From Catenulispora sp. EB89 (GTDB lineage Bacteria > Actinomycetota > Actinomycetes > Streptomycetales > Catenulisporaceae): a stretch of DNA of 64,000 nt. Where the stretch lies: positions 186,001-250,000 of the forward strand of contig NZ_JBGCCU010000015.1 of the NCBI RefSeq assembly GCF_041261445.1, written 5' to 3'. The notes below the pieces were generated by a model that made no database searches, was not told the origin of the DNA, and saw nothing but the letters and a program-made list of their open reading frames with translations. Numbering within the stretch: the stretch's first letter is position 1; every line of letters begins with the position of its first letter. Shown in pieces: positions 23,906 through 32,673 of this stretch. The position numbers were made by a program, and so were the translations under genes.

Positions 23906-26347
23906 CTACGACGCCGCCATCTCCACCCGCGTCCGCAGCCGCGCGTCCCACGCCGACCGCGCCGCGATCAGCTCTCGCACGCCGCCGCGCGAGCACCACG
24001 CGCCGCGCGAGGCGTCCCAGCACGCCAGCACCCGCGCCGGGATCGTGATCGGCACGGTCGCGATCTCGTTCGGCGCGGCCAGCGTCGAGCCGAACCCGAC
24101 CAGCCGCCGCGGCTCCGGCCGGTCCCCGCAGTCGGCCAGGTAGATCTGCACCACCTCGCGCCCGATCCGCGCCCCGGTGTTGCGCACCCGCACCGCGAGC
24201 TCGACGTCGCCGGCCGCCGTCACCGCGGCCGTGATGTCCTCGTACTCCCACGTCGTGTACCCGAGGCCGTGCCCGAACGGGTACGCCGGAAGGATGCCGG
24301 CCTTCTCGTACCCGCGGTACCCGAACATCGTGCCCTCGGCGTACACGATCTTCCCGTCCACCGGCCGCGTCGACAGCACCGGCACCTCCTCCGCGCTCGT
24401 CGGGAACGTCGTGGGCAGCCGCCCGCCGGGCTCGACCGCGCCGGTCACCGCGTCGGCGATCGCGAAGCCGCCCTCCTGCCCGGGGAACCACGCCCACAAC
24501 ACCGCCGGAACCGACGCCCGCCACGGCATCTCCACCGGCGCCCCGGCGTTCACCACCACGATCGTCCGCGGATTGACGGCGACCACCGCCGCGACCAGCT
24601 CGTCCTGCCGCCCGGGCAGCAACAGATCCGTCCGGTCGAAGCCCTCACTCTCCACCTCGTCCGTCGTCCCGACCACCACGATCGCCACGTCCGCGGCCCG
24701 CGCCGACGCCACCGCCGCGGCGAACAGCTCGTCCTCGCTCGGTCCCGGCGCGGCGTGGTTGAGCCCGAACATCGCGACCGGCAGGTCCGGATCGATCTGC
24801 GCGACCACCTCGATCCGCACGGTCCCGGGCTCGATCTCCACGTCGACGCGGTGCTCCGGCGGCCGGACCAGCCCCTCGGCCAGATCGCCGCCGACGCTCG
24901 GGGACAGCGTGATCTTCATCGGCGCGTTGTCGCCGATCACCAGCCGGAACGCGCCGACCCCGGAAACAGAGAACTGATGATTGCCCGCAGCTGCGATGGC
25001 GACGTCGGCGCGCACCCGGATCCCGGCGGTCCCGGCCGGCAGCCCGCCCATGAACACGAACCGCGACGCCTGCCGCACCTCGCTGCCGAGCACGTCGCCC
25101 GCCGGGTCGATGAAGTCCACCCGCAGCCCGGCGTGCCCGGTGTCCGGGTCGCTCGCGGTCCCCGGCGACAGCGGCGGCAGAAGTCGTTGCGTGACAACAC
25201 CTTGCGCGTACTCGACCGTCACCATCGAACCCAGGGCCTTGGTCAATCCTGTCAGAGGGCTGACAACGTGGGCCGGGTTCACGTGAGCGGAGCCGCCACC
25301 CTGAGCGGTCAGGTGCTCGGCGTTCGGCCCGATGACCGCCACCCGCTGCACCGACCAGGGGTCCAGCGGCAGCAACGGCCCGCCGTCGACCTCCTCGTTG
25401 CGCAGCACCACCATGGCGCGCGCCGCGATCTCGCGGAGCTGCGCGGCGGCGTCGTCCGGGGTCGTCACCGGCGGCAGCGGCTCGGAACCGTCGAGCGATC
25501 CGGTGCGATCGGCCAGCCTCAGGACTCGCAGCACCTTGTCATCGATCACTGATTCGTCGACCTCGCCCTTGCGCACCGCCGCCGCCAGCGCCTCGCCCCA
25601 CGGCCCCTGCGGCCCCGGCATCACCACGTCCAGCCCGGCGTTCGCCGAGGCGGCCGTCGACCGCGTGGCGAACCAGTCGGACACCACGACGCCGTCGAAG
25701 CCGTAGCCGTCCTTGAGCACGCCGTCGATCAGCGCGCCGTTGTCGGTCATGCTGACGCCGTCGACCGCGTTGTACGCGGCCATCACCGACCACGCGCCGG
25801 CCCGCACCGCGGCCTCGAACGGCGGCAGGTACACCTCCCGCAGCGTCGTCTCGTCGATCTCGGCGTCGTACGTCATGCGCTCGGTCTCGGACTCGTTGCC
25901 GATGTAGTGCTTGACCGTCGAGGCCACGCCCGCGCTCTGCACGCCGTCGACGAAGGCGGCGGCGATCGTCGCGGTCAGCACCGGGTCCTCGGAATAGCAC
26001 TCGAAATGCCTGCCGCCCAAGGGACTGCGATGCAGATTGACGTTCGGCGCCAGGTGCCACGCGACGCCCTTGTCCCGCGCCTGCGCTCCCATCAGGGCCC
26101 CGGCCCGGCGCACGGGCCCTACGTCCCACGTCGCGGCGAGCGCCGTCGGGTTCGGGAACAGCAATGACGGGTCGCGCTCGTCCCAGGTGGTCCCGCGCAC
26201 GCCGGCGGGGCCGTCCGACAGCACGATCCGGCGCAGCCCGATCTCCGGGACGGCCGGCAGCGACCAGAAATCCTCGCCGGTCAGCAGCGCGGCCTTCTGG
26301 TCGAGGGTGAGGCGTCCGACCAGCTCGACCAGGGCCTTCTCATCCAT
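23906..26347 (-). CDS. Family GH3 beta-glucosidase-like glycoside hydrolase
   Basis: 813 residues without a signal peptide, so intracellular. The N-terminal GH3 barrel shows VRGTTWDERDPSLLFPNPTAL, VKHYIGNESETERMTYDAEI (residues ~140-159) and the nucleophile motif GVVVSDWFATRS, with Asp at about 224. A PA14-like insert follows (about 390-510, FVFMGGLPAGTAGIRVRADV). The second GH3 domain has DVAIVVVGTTDEVESEGFDR and WFPGQEGGFAIADAVTGAVEPGGRLPTTFP. It ends with a C-terminal Fn3-like domain (ELAVRVRNTGARIGREVVQIYL). It probably hydrolyses beta-glucosides or related glycosides imported by a sugar ABC system. A TGAAACGTTCGA motif (26360-26371, reverse strand) close to the start resembles half-conserved LacI-family operators. 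Confidence 0.93.
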   Translation of the reverse strand: MDEKALVELVGRLTLDQKAALLTGEDFWSLPAVPEIGLRRIVLSDGPAGVRGTTWDERDPSLLFPNPTALAATWDVGPVRRAGALMGAQARDKGVAWHLAPNVNLHRSPLGGRHFECYSEDPVLTATIAAAFVDGVQSAGVASTVKHYIGNESETERMTYDAEIDETTLREVYLPPFEAAVRAGAWSVMAAYNAVDGVSMTDNGALIDGVLKDGYGFDGVVVSDWFATRSTAASANAGLDVVMPGPQGPWGEALAAAVRKGEVDESVIDDKVLRVLRLADRTGSLDGSEPLPPVTTPDDAAAQLREIAARAMVVLRNEEVDGGPLLPLDPWSVQRVAVIGPNAEHLTAQGGGSAHVNPAHVVSPLTGLTKALGSMVTVEYAQGVVTQRLLPPLSPGTASDPDTGHAGLRVDFIDPAGDVLGSEVRQASRFVFMGGLPAGTAGIRVRADVAIAAAGNHQFSVSGVGAFRLVIGDNAPMKITLSPSVGGDLAEGLVRPPEHRVDVEIEPGTVRIEVVAQIDPDLPVAMFGLNHAAPGPSEDELFAAAVASARAADVAIVVVGTTDEVESEGFDRTDLLLPGRQDELVAAVVAVNPRTIVVVNAGAPVEMPWRASVPAVLWAWFPGQEGGFAIADAVTGAVEPGGRLPTTFPTSAEEVPVLSTRPVDGKIVYAEGTMFGYRGYEKAGILPAYPFGHGLGYTTWEYEDITAAVTAAGDVELAVRVRNTGARIGREVVQIYLADCGDRPEPRRLVGFGSTLAAPNEIATVPITIPARVLACWDASRGAWCSRGGVRELIAARSAWDARLRTRVEMAAS

Positions 26348-26607
26348 CGCCGATTCCCTTCGAACGTTTCAGCGACACCGCGTGGGGCGCCGGCCGCGCC
26401 GCCGCACCACACGGGCATCACCGCCGATCATCCGGCGCAGGCGTGCGAACGCAACCCTTACCCCTCCTACCCGCGCATCCGGGTGGATCGCCGCCCGGGC
26501 GAAACCCGCCCAAGATTCTTCGCCGAACCCGCGTTATGAAATCTCCCAAACCCCGTCTCTTCTGGCGAGGGGTCTTAGCACTGGGGCCCCGCGTGAGGGA
26601 GGCGACG

Positions 26608-27081
26608 ATGGTGACCGAGAACGGCCGGGCCGAGTTGCGGGGTCTCTACATCGACCCCGCCCAACCGCTGACGATCGCGGTGGGACAGGCCTTCGACCTG
26701 GTGAGCATGCCGGCGGCCGTCGGGCACGCGGCGTTGACAGCGCTGCGGGCCCGCAGAGTGCGGCTCGGTCCCGTCGTCGCCGACTCGCGGCGATCCGTGA
26801 TGCGGGTGGGGTTCCTGGTGGCGCCGACACCCGACCTGCGTTTCGAGGACGGCGCCGGCCACGCCGAGAGCGCCGCGCTGCGCGACTGGGCCGGCCGATT
26901 AGGCGGGGCCCTCGGCGTCCGCGTCGGGGGCCGGGGCTCGACGGCCACCCTGCCGCCGCTGCTGCCGTGGCGCGGCTGGCTGCACTGGCTGGTGCCGCCG
27001 GGCGCCGGCGCGGTCCTGTGGACGCCGGCCGACGCGCTGCTGGCCGTGCTCTCGGAGCCGGCCGGCGCGCGCCTGCTGTGA
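26608..27081 (+). CDS. Conserved actinobacterial hypothetical protein
   Basis: 157 residues, soluble, no signal peptide. It shows FDLVSMPAAVGHAALTALRARRVRLGPVVADSRRSVMRVGFLVAP followed by LPPLLPWRGWLHWLVPPGAG and TPADALLAVL. The pattern FD(L/V)-x-P, LGPV, GFLV and WLVPP recalls, from memory, a group of Streptomyces hypothetical proteins, some annotated as primase/polymerase-like. I cannot confirm this and assign no function. ATG 26608 was chosen (GAGGCGACG before it), and a longer frame reaches 26443. It lies 188 bases before the fused sigma factor gene on the same strand. Confidence 0.6.
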   Translation: MVTENGRAELRGLYIDPAQPLTIAVGQAFDLVSMPAAVGHAALTALRARRVRLGPVVADSRRSVMRVGFLVAPTPDLRFEDGAGHAESAALRDWAGRLGGALGVRVGGRGSTATLPPLLPWRGWLHWLVPPGAGAVLWTPADALLAVLSEPAGARLL

Positions 27082-27223
27082 CGGCGGGCTACTGAGAGAG
27101 TCAACATCCTGCGTTCATCCGGTCGGGTACATCGCACTCGGATAAGCACACGAGCGACCGCGGGAAGGTCCAAGCTGTCCCCGGTCGCGCACCGGGCGTC
27201 ACCGCCTCGGTGTCGCGCGCCCG

Positions 27224-27243
27224 CTCACGTGGAAGTACGTGAG
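27224..27243 (+). promoter_or_regulatory. Short perfect inverted repeat before the fused sigma gene
   Basis: CTCACGT (27224-27230) and ACGTGAG (27237-27243) are exact reverse complements around GGAAGT, 27 bases before the GTG of the sigma factor gene. It could be an operator or a 5'-UTR hairpin, and nothing distinguishes the two. Confidence 0.4.
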
Positions 27244-27269
27244 ACGACGCCGACGCTAGGAGGCCGCCC

Positions 27270-28895
27270 GTGCCCGTCCCCGGGGAGCAGCAGCACCCAC
27301 CCACCGACGCCGAGCTGATCGCCATGGTGCGGGCCGGCGACCGGCGCGCGTACGGACCGCTCTACGAGCGGCACCGGCGCGCGGCGCTGCGCGTGGCACG
27401 CCATCTGGCGCGGGACGAGGCGGCCGCGGACGACCTCGCGGCCGAGGCCTTCACCCGGGTGCTGGCCGCGATCGACCGCGGGAACGGCCCGGACGAGGCG
27501 TTCCGCGCGTATCTGTACACGACGTTGCGCCGCACCGCCTTCGACTGGGCCGAGTCGGACAAGCGCGTGCGGCTGGTGGAGAACATCGCCGAGCTGGAGG
27601 TGACGGCGGCGCCGGTGACCGGCGCGGACCGGGACCCGCTGGACGAGGCCTTCGACCGGCAGATCACCTCCCGCGCCTTCCACTCGCTGCCGGAGCGCTG
27701 GCAGATCGTGTTGTGGCACCTGGAGGTCGAGGGCGAGACGCCGGCCGAGGTGGCGCCGCTGCTGGACCTGTCGCCGTCGGCGGTGTCGGCGCTGGCGTAC
27801 CGGGCGCGGGAGGGCTTGCGGCAGGCGTTCTTACAGGAGCACTTAGCCGAGACGGTCAACGACGCGTGCCGTCCCTTCGCGCAACGGCTGGCGCCGTTCG
27901 TCCGCGGCAAGTTGGGGACGCGGGAGCACACGAAGGTCGAGCGGCACCTGGATACGTGTGCTGATTGCACCGGGCTGTATCTGGAGCTGCTGAAATTCAA
28001 CGAGGCGCTGCCGGAGGTGCTCTCGCCCCTGGTGTTCGGGTCCGCGGCGGCTGCGAAGATCATCGGCGGGCTGGCGCTCGGCGCGGCGGCGGCCACCGGC
28101 CTGGTGGCGACGTCGGTCGGCACGACCGCGACAGTGGCCGGCGGAGGTGCCGCGGCCGGAACCGCCGCGGGCGCCGCCGCCGACGGCACGGCGAAGTCCG
28201 GCGCGCTGCTGGCGCGCTGGCTGATGCAGCTGCGCAAGAGCCGGACGCAGGTCATGACGATGACGGCGGTCGCGGTGGTGGCGTGCGCGATCCTGGCGTG
28301 GGGCATGTCGGGAGGCGGGAAGGGGGCCCCGCCGCTGGGCGAGCCGTCGTCCAGCGCACCGGCCGTCGCCCTGCCCGCACCGACGCGGGTGGCCAGCGCC
28401 GCGCCGACGCCGAAGCCCCCGGCTCCGAAGCCGACGAGTGCTCCGCCGGTGGTACCGCCACCGGTGCGGCACACGACGATCGCCAAGCCGCCGGCGCCCC
28501 GGCCGACCCCCACGCCGACGCCGACGCCGCCCAAGCCGACGCCCACCCCGACCCCGACGCAGTCCGTGCCGACGCCCACGACTCCCCCGCCGCCGCCTCC
28601 GACGAGCACCCCGATGCCGACGCCGACCTCGTCGCCCGAGGAGCCGACGATCTGCGAGTTGGCGTTGCAGGCTCTGAAGGATCCGACGCCGGAGAACATC
28701 GGCTTGATCCTCGCGGCCCGGTGGGATCCGTTCTGTGTCGACCTGCCGTGGGTGCCCTGGCCGCCGCTGCCGCAGTGGCCGCCGACGCTGCCCCCGCTGC
28801 CGTCGCTGTCGCTGCCGTCATTGCCACCGTTGCCGTCGCTGCCCCCGTGGCCGCTGCACAGCTCGCACCACAGCCTGCACACCGCGGACTCGTAG
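27270..28895 (+). CDS. ECF sigma factor fused to zinc-finger anti-sigma, membrane helix and Pro-rich extracellular tail
   Basis: 541 residues. Region 2 (about 10-80, DAELIAMVRAGDRRAYGPLYERH, then LAAEAFTRVLAAI) and region 4 (about 130-190, LPERWQIVLWHLEVEGETPAEVAPLLDLSPSAVSALAYRAREGLR) form an ECF factor. A zf-HC2-like H-x3-C-x2-C (HLDTCADC, about 227-234) follows, then Ala/Gly-rich hydrophobic stretches (~255-310) and a clear membrane helix (MTAVAVVACAILAWGM, ~328-343). The remaining ~200 residues are Pro/Thr/Ser repeats (PTPTPTPP), with a small Cys-containing segment and a Pro/Leu/Trp-rich end. The sigma factor is thus tethered to its own anti-sigma and probably faces the wall with the tail, as in ECF groups with C-terminal extensions. 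Release would need proteolysis. GTG 27270 has TAGGAGG before it. Confidence 0.85.
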   Translation: MPVPGEQQHPPTDAELIAMVRAGDRRAYGPLYERHRRAALRVARHLARDEAAADDLAAEAFTRVLAAIDRGNGPDEAFRAYLYTTLRRTAFDWAESDKRVRLVENIAELEVTAAPVTGADRDPLDEAFDRQITSRAFHSLPERWQIVLWHLEVEGETPAEVAPLLDLSPSAVSALAYRAREGLRQAFLQEHLAETVNDACRPFAQRLAPFVRGKLGTREHTKVERHLDTCADCTGLYLELLKFNEALPEVLSPLVFGSAAAAKIIGGLALGAAAATGLVATSVGTTATVAGGGAAAGTAAGAAADGTAKSGALLARWLMQLRKSRTQVMTMTAVAVVACAILAWGMSGGGKGAPPLGEPSSSAPAVALPAPTRVASAAPTPKPPAPKPTSAPPVVPPPVRHTTIAKPPAPRPTPTPTPTPPKPTPTPTPTQSVPTPTTPPPPPPTSTPMPTPTSSPEEPTICELALQALKDPTPENIGLILAARWDPFCVDLPWVPWPPLPQWPPTLPPLPSLSLPSLPPLPSLPPWPLHSSHHSLHTADS

Positions 28896-28911
28896 CCGAC
28901 AGCCGAACCGG

Positions 28912-28950
28912 CGCGGTCGGCTGATGCCTGTCGAACATCAGCCGACCGCG
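28912..28950. terminator. Bidirectional terminator between the sigma gene and the SDR gene
   Basis: A perfect 15-bp stem (28912-28926 with 28936-28950, CGCGGTCGGCTGATG and its complement) has a 9-base loop. It lies between two convergent stop codons (28895 and 28994). Confidence 0.75.
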
Positions 28951-28993
28951 ACCCAGCGCCCCCGTTACCCGATTCGGTCCCGCCCTATCGTTC

Positions 28994-29842
28994 TCACGCG
29001 GCCTGTTCGCCGTCGGGGAAGTCAGTGGACTTCGACACCTCGCTCCAGGAGGCCGTCTCGGCGTCGAAGGCGGAGCGGGCGTCGGCAACCAGCCGGAGGG
29101 CGTCGCTGCCGAGGATGAGGTGCGTCGGCGGCTTCTCGGCGGCCACGACGGCGAGCAGGGCGGCGCCGGCCAGGGCCGGATCGCCGGGCTGGTGGCCGCT
29201 CATTTCGATCCGACGTTCGCGACCCGGGCGGAAGACCGGGTCGTAGTCGGCGATGGCGTGCTCCACCCGGTTCATGGAACGGCCGGCCCAGTCGGTGCGG
29301 AAGGAACCGGGCTCGATCGCCGTGACATGGATGCCCAGCGGTTCGACCTCCAGGGCGAGCGTGGCCGCGATGCCCTCCACGGCGAACTTCGAACCGTGAT
29401 ACGCGGCCAGGCCGGGGAACGCGCGCAGACCCCCCATGGAGGTCACGAACACGATGTGCCCGGCCCGGCGCTCCCGCATCCTGGGCAGAACGGCCTGGGT
29501 GACCGCGATGACGCCGAAGACGTTGACGTCGAACTGCTGCCGGAAGGTGTCGAGCGGGGTTTCCTCGAAGGTGCCCTCGACCCCGTAGCCGGCGTTGTTG
29601 ACCAGGACGTCGATCGGGCCGACCTGCTCCTCGACCGCCGCGACGGCCGGCGCGACCGCGTCGGTGTCGGTGACGTCCAGCACGCGGGCGTGCGCGCGGC
29701 CCGGCGCGAGCCGCTCGAAGGCGGCGATCTGGTCCGGGTCCCGAACGGTGCCGACGACGGTGTGGCCGGCCTCGAGGGCGGCGGCGGCGAAGGCGCGGCC
29801 GAGGCCGCCGCTCACGCCGGTGATGAGAAACGTGCGAGACAT
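28994..29842 (-). CDS. Short-chain dehydrogenase/reductase
   Basis: 282 residues, classical SDR. The nucleotide motif is TGVSGGLGRAFAAAAL (about residues 8-23), with VLDVTDTDAV for the adenine ring, NNAGYG (about 87-92), catalytic Ser in FVTSMGG and the YHGSK Tyr-Lys pair (about 156-160), then IEPGSFRTDWAGRS. NADP(H) preference and substrate are unknown. It lies 27 bases behind an MFS transporter gene on the same strand, and the pair is probably controlled by the divergent TetR protein at 31418. A role in modifying or detoxifying the transported compound is an inference. Confidence 0.93.
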   Translation of the reverse strand: MSRTFLITGVSGGLGRAFAAAALEAGHTVVGTVRDPDQIAAFERLAPGRAHARVLDVTDTDAVAPAVAAVEEQVGPIDVLVNNAGYGVEGTFEETPLDTFRQQFDVNVFGVIAVTQAVLPRMRERRAGHIVFVTSMGGLRAFPGLAAYHGSKFAVEGIAATLALEVEPLGIHVTAIEPGSFRTDWAGRSMNRVEHAIADYDPVFRPGRERRIEMSGHQPGDPALAGAALLAVVAAEKPPTHLILGSDALRLVADARSAFDAETASWSEVSKSTDFPDGEQAA

Positions 29843-29869
29843 GTGTCGCTCCAGGTGAGTCGAAGTCGA

Positions 29870-31318
29870 TTAGCGTGAACGGCTCGGCGCGGCCGAGTCT
29901 TCCGCCGGCTCGGACCGCGCCAGCCACAGCCCGGTGAGTACAGCGGTGGCCAGCGTGACGCCGCCGGCCACGACGAAAGCGCTGTCGAGACCGGCCTCGA
30001 AGGACGCGCCGCCGGATTGCCGAGCCCGGACAACGGCTCCCAGCACCGCCACGCCGAGCACCGCGCCGATCTGCCGCGTGGTGCTGCTGATGCCGGAGGC
30101 GAGGCCGCCTTCGCGCGGACTGACGGCCTGGATGGCCGCTCCCGTCAGCGGCGACATGGTCAGCGCGAAGCCGATGCCGACCACCATGAGCCGCCACCAC
30201 ACGTTCGCGTAGCCGGTGCCGGCGTGCACCGTCCCGAGCGCCAGCAGGCCCAGGCCAGCCAGGGCCAGGCCGGTGGTGACCACCATCCGGAAGCCGTACC
30301 GGACCGCGAGCCGGCCCGCGACCGGGCTGACGACCACCATGGCCGCCGTCAGCGGCAGCGTCTGCAACCCGGCGCGCAGGATCGAGACGCCCTGGACGTC
30401 CACGAAGAACTGGGAGAAGAAGAACGACGACCCCATCAGCGCGAACCCCACGACGACCATGGCGGTGTTGGACACGGTGAACAACCGCTGCCGGAACAGC
30501 CGCAGCGGCAGCATCGGCGCCGAACGACGCGCCTCGACCGCGATGAACGCGGCGAGCAGGACCACCGCGGCGGCGAAGCTGCCCAGGATCACCGGCGACG
30601 TCCAGCCGCGGGCGCCGCCCTCGATCAGCCCGTACGTCATCGTCCCGACCCCCGCGACGGACAACGCCGTCCCCGGCACGTCGATCGCCGGAGCGCTCGG
30701 GTTGCGCGACTCTTCAAGACTGCGCAGCCCGACCAGCAGAAGCACCACGCCGATCGGCAGATTGACCAGGAAGATGGCCGGCCATCCGAAGGCTGATATC
30801 AGCACACCGCCGACCACCGGCCCGGCCGCCAGGCCGATCCCGCTGAACCCGGCCCACAGCCCGATCGCCTTGACCCGTTCCTGGGGCACGGGATAGGCGG
30901 CGGCGAGCAGCGCCAGCGAGGCCGGGCTCAACGCCGCGGCCCCGACACCTTGCAGCACCCGGCCGGAGACCAACCAGCCGACCGAAGGCGCGAGGCTGCA
31001 CAACGCCGAGGCGACAGTGAACACCGCCACGCCGGTCAGGTACACGCGCTTGCGGCCGAACCGGTCGGCGAACACGCCGCCGGACAGCAGGAGCATGGCG
31101 ACCAGCAGTACGTAGGCGTCGACGATCCACTGCAACCCGGTCAGCTGCGTGTGCAGGCGGCGCTGCATGTCGGGCAGCGCCGCGCCGACGATCGTGTTGT
31201 CGAGCAGCACCATGAACTGGCCGAGGCAGGTCACCGTGAGCAGGACGGCCCGGTTCGGCCGGCTGTCCACGGCTGCGGCTGCGGCCGCCAGTGAAGCGGT
31301 GACGGGCGAAGCAGTCAT
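29870..31318 (-). CDS. MFS drug-efflux transporter (DHA2-type, 14 helices)
   Basis: 482 residues. Signatures of the EmrB/QacA branch include LDNTIVGAALPDMQRRL in helix 1, LTGLQWIVDAYVLLVAMLLLSGGVFADRFGRKRVYLTG (motif A, GVFADRFGRKR), GRVLQGVGAAALSPASLALL (motif B) and AIGLWAGFSGIGLAAGPVVGGVL (motif C, antiporter motif). About fourteen hydrophobic segments fit DHA2 proton antiporters. The start is preceded by AAGGAGGGG. It is upstream of the SDR gene and divergent from a TetR regulator with two palindromic sites in the 99-base gap, the standard drug-inducible layout. Confidence 0.94.
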   Translation of the reverse strand: MTASPVTASLAAAAAAVDSRPNRAVLLTVTCLGQFMVLLDNTIVGAALPDMQRRLHTQLTGLQWIVDAYVLLVAMLLLSGGVFADRFGRKRVYLTGVAVFTVASALCSLAPSVGWLVSGRVLQGVGAAALSPASLALLAAAYPVPQERVKAIGLWAGFSGIGLAAGPVVGGVLISAFGWPAIFLVNLPIGVVLLLVGLRSLEESRNPSAPAIDVPGTALSVAGVGTMTYGLIEGGARGWTSPVILGSFAAAVVLLAAFIAVEARRSAPMLPLRLFRQRLFTVSNTAMVVVGFALMGSSFFFSQFFVDVQGVSILRAGLQTLPLTAAMVVVSPVAGRLAVRYGFRMVVTTGLALAGLGLLALGTVHAGTGYANVWWRLMVVGIGFALTMSPLTGAAIQAVSPREGGLASGISSTTRQIGAVLGVAVLGAVVRARQSGGASFEAGLDSAFVVAGGVTLATAVLTGLWLARSEPAEDSAAPSRSR

Positions 31319-31331
31319 GGGATCCCCTCCT

Positions 31332-31354
31332 TAAAGCAGTCATCGACTGCGTTA
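31332..31354. promoter_or_regulatory. TetR operator 1 (MFS side)
   Basis: AAGCAGT (31334-31340) and ACTGCGTT (31346-31353) form an imperfect palindrome with spacer CATCG. The sequence recurs as operator 2 nearer the tetR start. It lies 14 bases from the MFS ATG and would block that gene. Confidence 0.7.
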
Positions 31355-31384
31355 GTGAGGGAACTGTACGGAGGTGCGCGCAGC

Positions 31385-31407
31385 AAACGCAAGTCATTAC
31401 TGCGTTA
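31385..31407. promoter_or_regulatory. TetR operator 2 (tetR side)
   Basis: AACGCAAGT and ACTGCGTT around CATT repeat the half-sites of operator 1, with the same (A)ACGCAGT consensus. It ends 10 bases before the ATG of the TetR gene, which indicates autorepression. Confidence 0.7.
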
Positions 31408-31417
31408 AGGTGAGCGC

Positions 31418-32050
31418 ATGGACGAGCACCAGCCGGCATCTCCAGCACCTCAAGCACCTCCAGCACCGCTGTCACAACCGGCCCGCAGGCCCGGCGGCCG
31501 GGCAGCCCGCGTCGGCGCGGCGGTACACCAGGCCGTCACCGACCTGATCAGCGAACGCGGCTACGGCACGTTCTCCGTCGCCGACGTCGCGGCCCGCGCC
31601 GGAGTGGCCGACAGCAGCATCTACCGCCGATGGGGCAGCCTGGAGAAGCTGCTCGCCGACGTGGCACTGAATCGCCTCAACGCGCGCTCACCGATGCCGG
31701 ACACCGGCAGCCTGGCCGGGGACCTGCGCGCCTACACGGCCGCCGTGGCCCGCGAGATCACCGGCCCCGAGGGCCTGGCGTTGCTGCGTCTGGCCATCGC
31801 GCTGGAGAGCAGCGGCGAACAAGGCCTGCAAGCACGCGACGATCTCCTCGCCGAACGCGCCCGGCAGCTGGACTCCATGCTCGATCGCGCCCGGGAACGC
31901 GGCGAGCCGGCACCCGACGCCTTCGGCGTGCTGGACCACCTGATGGCGCCGATGTACATCCGGGTCTTGTTCGGCCTGGGCCCGCTCACACCGGAGTACG
32001 TCGACGGGCTGGTCGACCGGTTGCTGGCCTTCGACCGCCAAGGACCCTGA
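31418..32050 (+). CDS. TetR-family regulator of the MFS/SDR operon
   Basis: 210 residues. After a Pro/Ala-rich lead of about 30 residues comes the HTH (AVTDLISERGYGTFSVADVAARAGVADSSIYRRWGSLEKLLADV, about 36-80), then a helical ligand domain of the TetR_C_16/AcrR kind (LMAPMYIRVLFGLGPLTPEYVDGLVDRLLAF). It is divergent from the MFS transporter and two copies of one palindrome lie in the gap, so repression of both directions with release by the transporter's substrate is likely. Confidence 0.92.
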   Translation: MDEHQPASPAPQAPPAPLSQPARRPGGRAARVGAAVHQAVTDLISERGYGTFSVADVAARAGVADSSIYRRWGSLEKLLADVALNRLNARSPMPDTGSLAGDLRAYTAAVAREITGPEGLALLRLAIALESSGEQGLQARDDLLAERARQLDSMLDRARERGEPAPDAFGVLDHLMAPMYIRVLFGLGPLTPEYVDGLVDRLLAFDRQGP

Positions 32051-32113
32051 CTCGCCGCGCCCCACCCCCGCCGCGACCCGCCGGATCACCACAGCCGCGG
32101 GTAGCCTCTAGCC

Positions 32114-32536
32114 ATGCACAAGGACCTCCTCAACTCGCCGCCGCCGACCCTGCTCCCCGACGACGCCCCGGTGCGCGACGCCCTGGCCGCCGGCACCGCC
32201 CCGGCCGAGGTGGCCGCCGTGAACCCGGCGGTGCCGGCCGCCTGGGCCGCGCTCGCGGAGGCCGCGCTGGCCACCGACGACTCCACCGCCGGCTCGGTCA
32301 CCGCCTACGCCTACGCGCGCACCGGCTACCACCGCGGCCTGGACCTGCTCCGCCGCGCCGGCTGGAAGGGACACGGCCCGGTCCCGTGGTCGCACGAGTC
32401 CAACCGCGGCTTCCTGCGCGCCCTGAACGCCCTGGGCCTGGCCGCCGAGCGCATCGGCGAGACCGAGGAGGCCAAGCGCTGCGCGACGTTCCTCGGCGAC
32501 AGCGACCCCGAGGCTTTCAAGGCGCTGCGCGGCTGA
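32114..32536 (+). CDS. DUF3151 family protein
   Basis: 140 residues and recognisable over its full length: MHKDLLNSPPPTLLPDDAP, AAVNPAVPAAWAALAEAAL, AYAYARTGYHRGLDLLRRAGWKGHGPVPWSHESNRGFLRAL and AKRCATFLGDSDPEAFKAL. It is highly conserved in actinobacteria, often near fructose-bisphosphate aldolase or adenylosuccinate synthetase genes, but the function is unknown and that context is absent here. Helical and soluble. Confidence 0.93.
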   Translation: MHKDLLNSPPPTLLPDDAPVRDALAAGTAPAEVAAVNPAVPAAWAALAEAALATDDSTAGSVTAYAYARTGYHRGLDLLRRAGWKGHGPVPWSHESNRGFLRALNALGLAAERIGETEEAKRCATFLGDSDPEAFKALRG

Positions 32537-32574
32537 TCCCGCGACCTGACGGCCCGCGACCCACGGCACGACAA

Positions 32575-32608
32575 AGCCCGGAACCGCAGTGGCACACGGT
32601 TCCGGGCT
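32575..32608. terminator. Bidirectional terminator between DUF3151 and the first chitinase
   Basis: A 12-bp perfect stem (32575-32586 with 32597-32608, AGCCCGGAACCG and its complement) has a 10-base loop. It is placed between convergent stops. Confidence 0.75.
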
Positions 32609-32673
32609 CTGCGCCATCGGCTAGGACCGCCTAGCCGACGCGGTCACCACTGCTCGATACTGCTCACCACCGA

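Noticed and set aside
26360-26371. LacI-type operator before the GH3 gene (TGAAACGTTCGA)
   Set aside because: Only 4 of 6 half-site positions are symmetrical and no LacI-family gene is nearby, so it is mentioned with the gene but not called as a feature.
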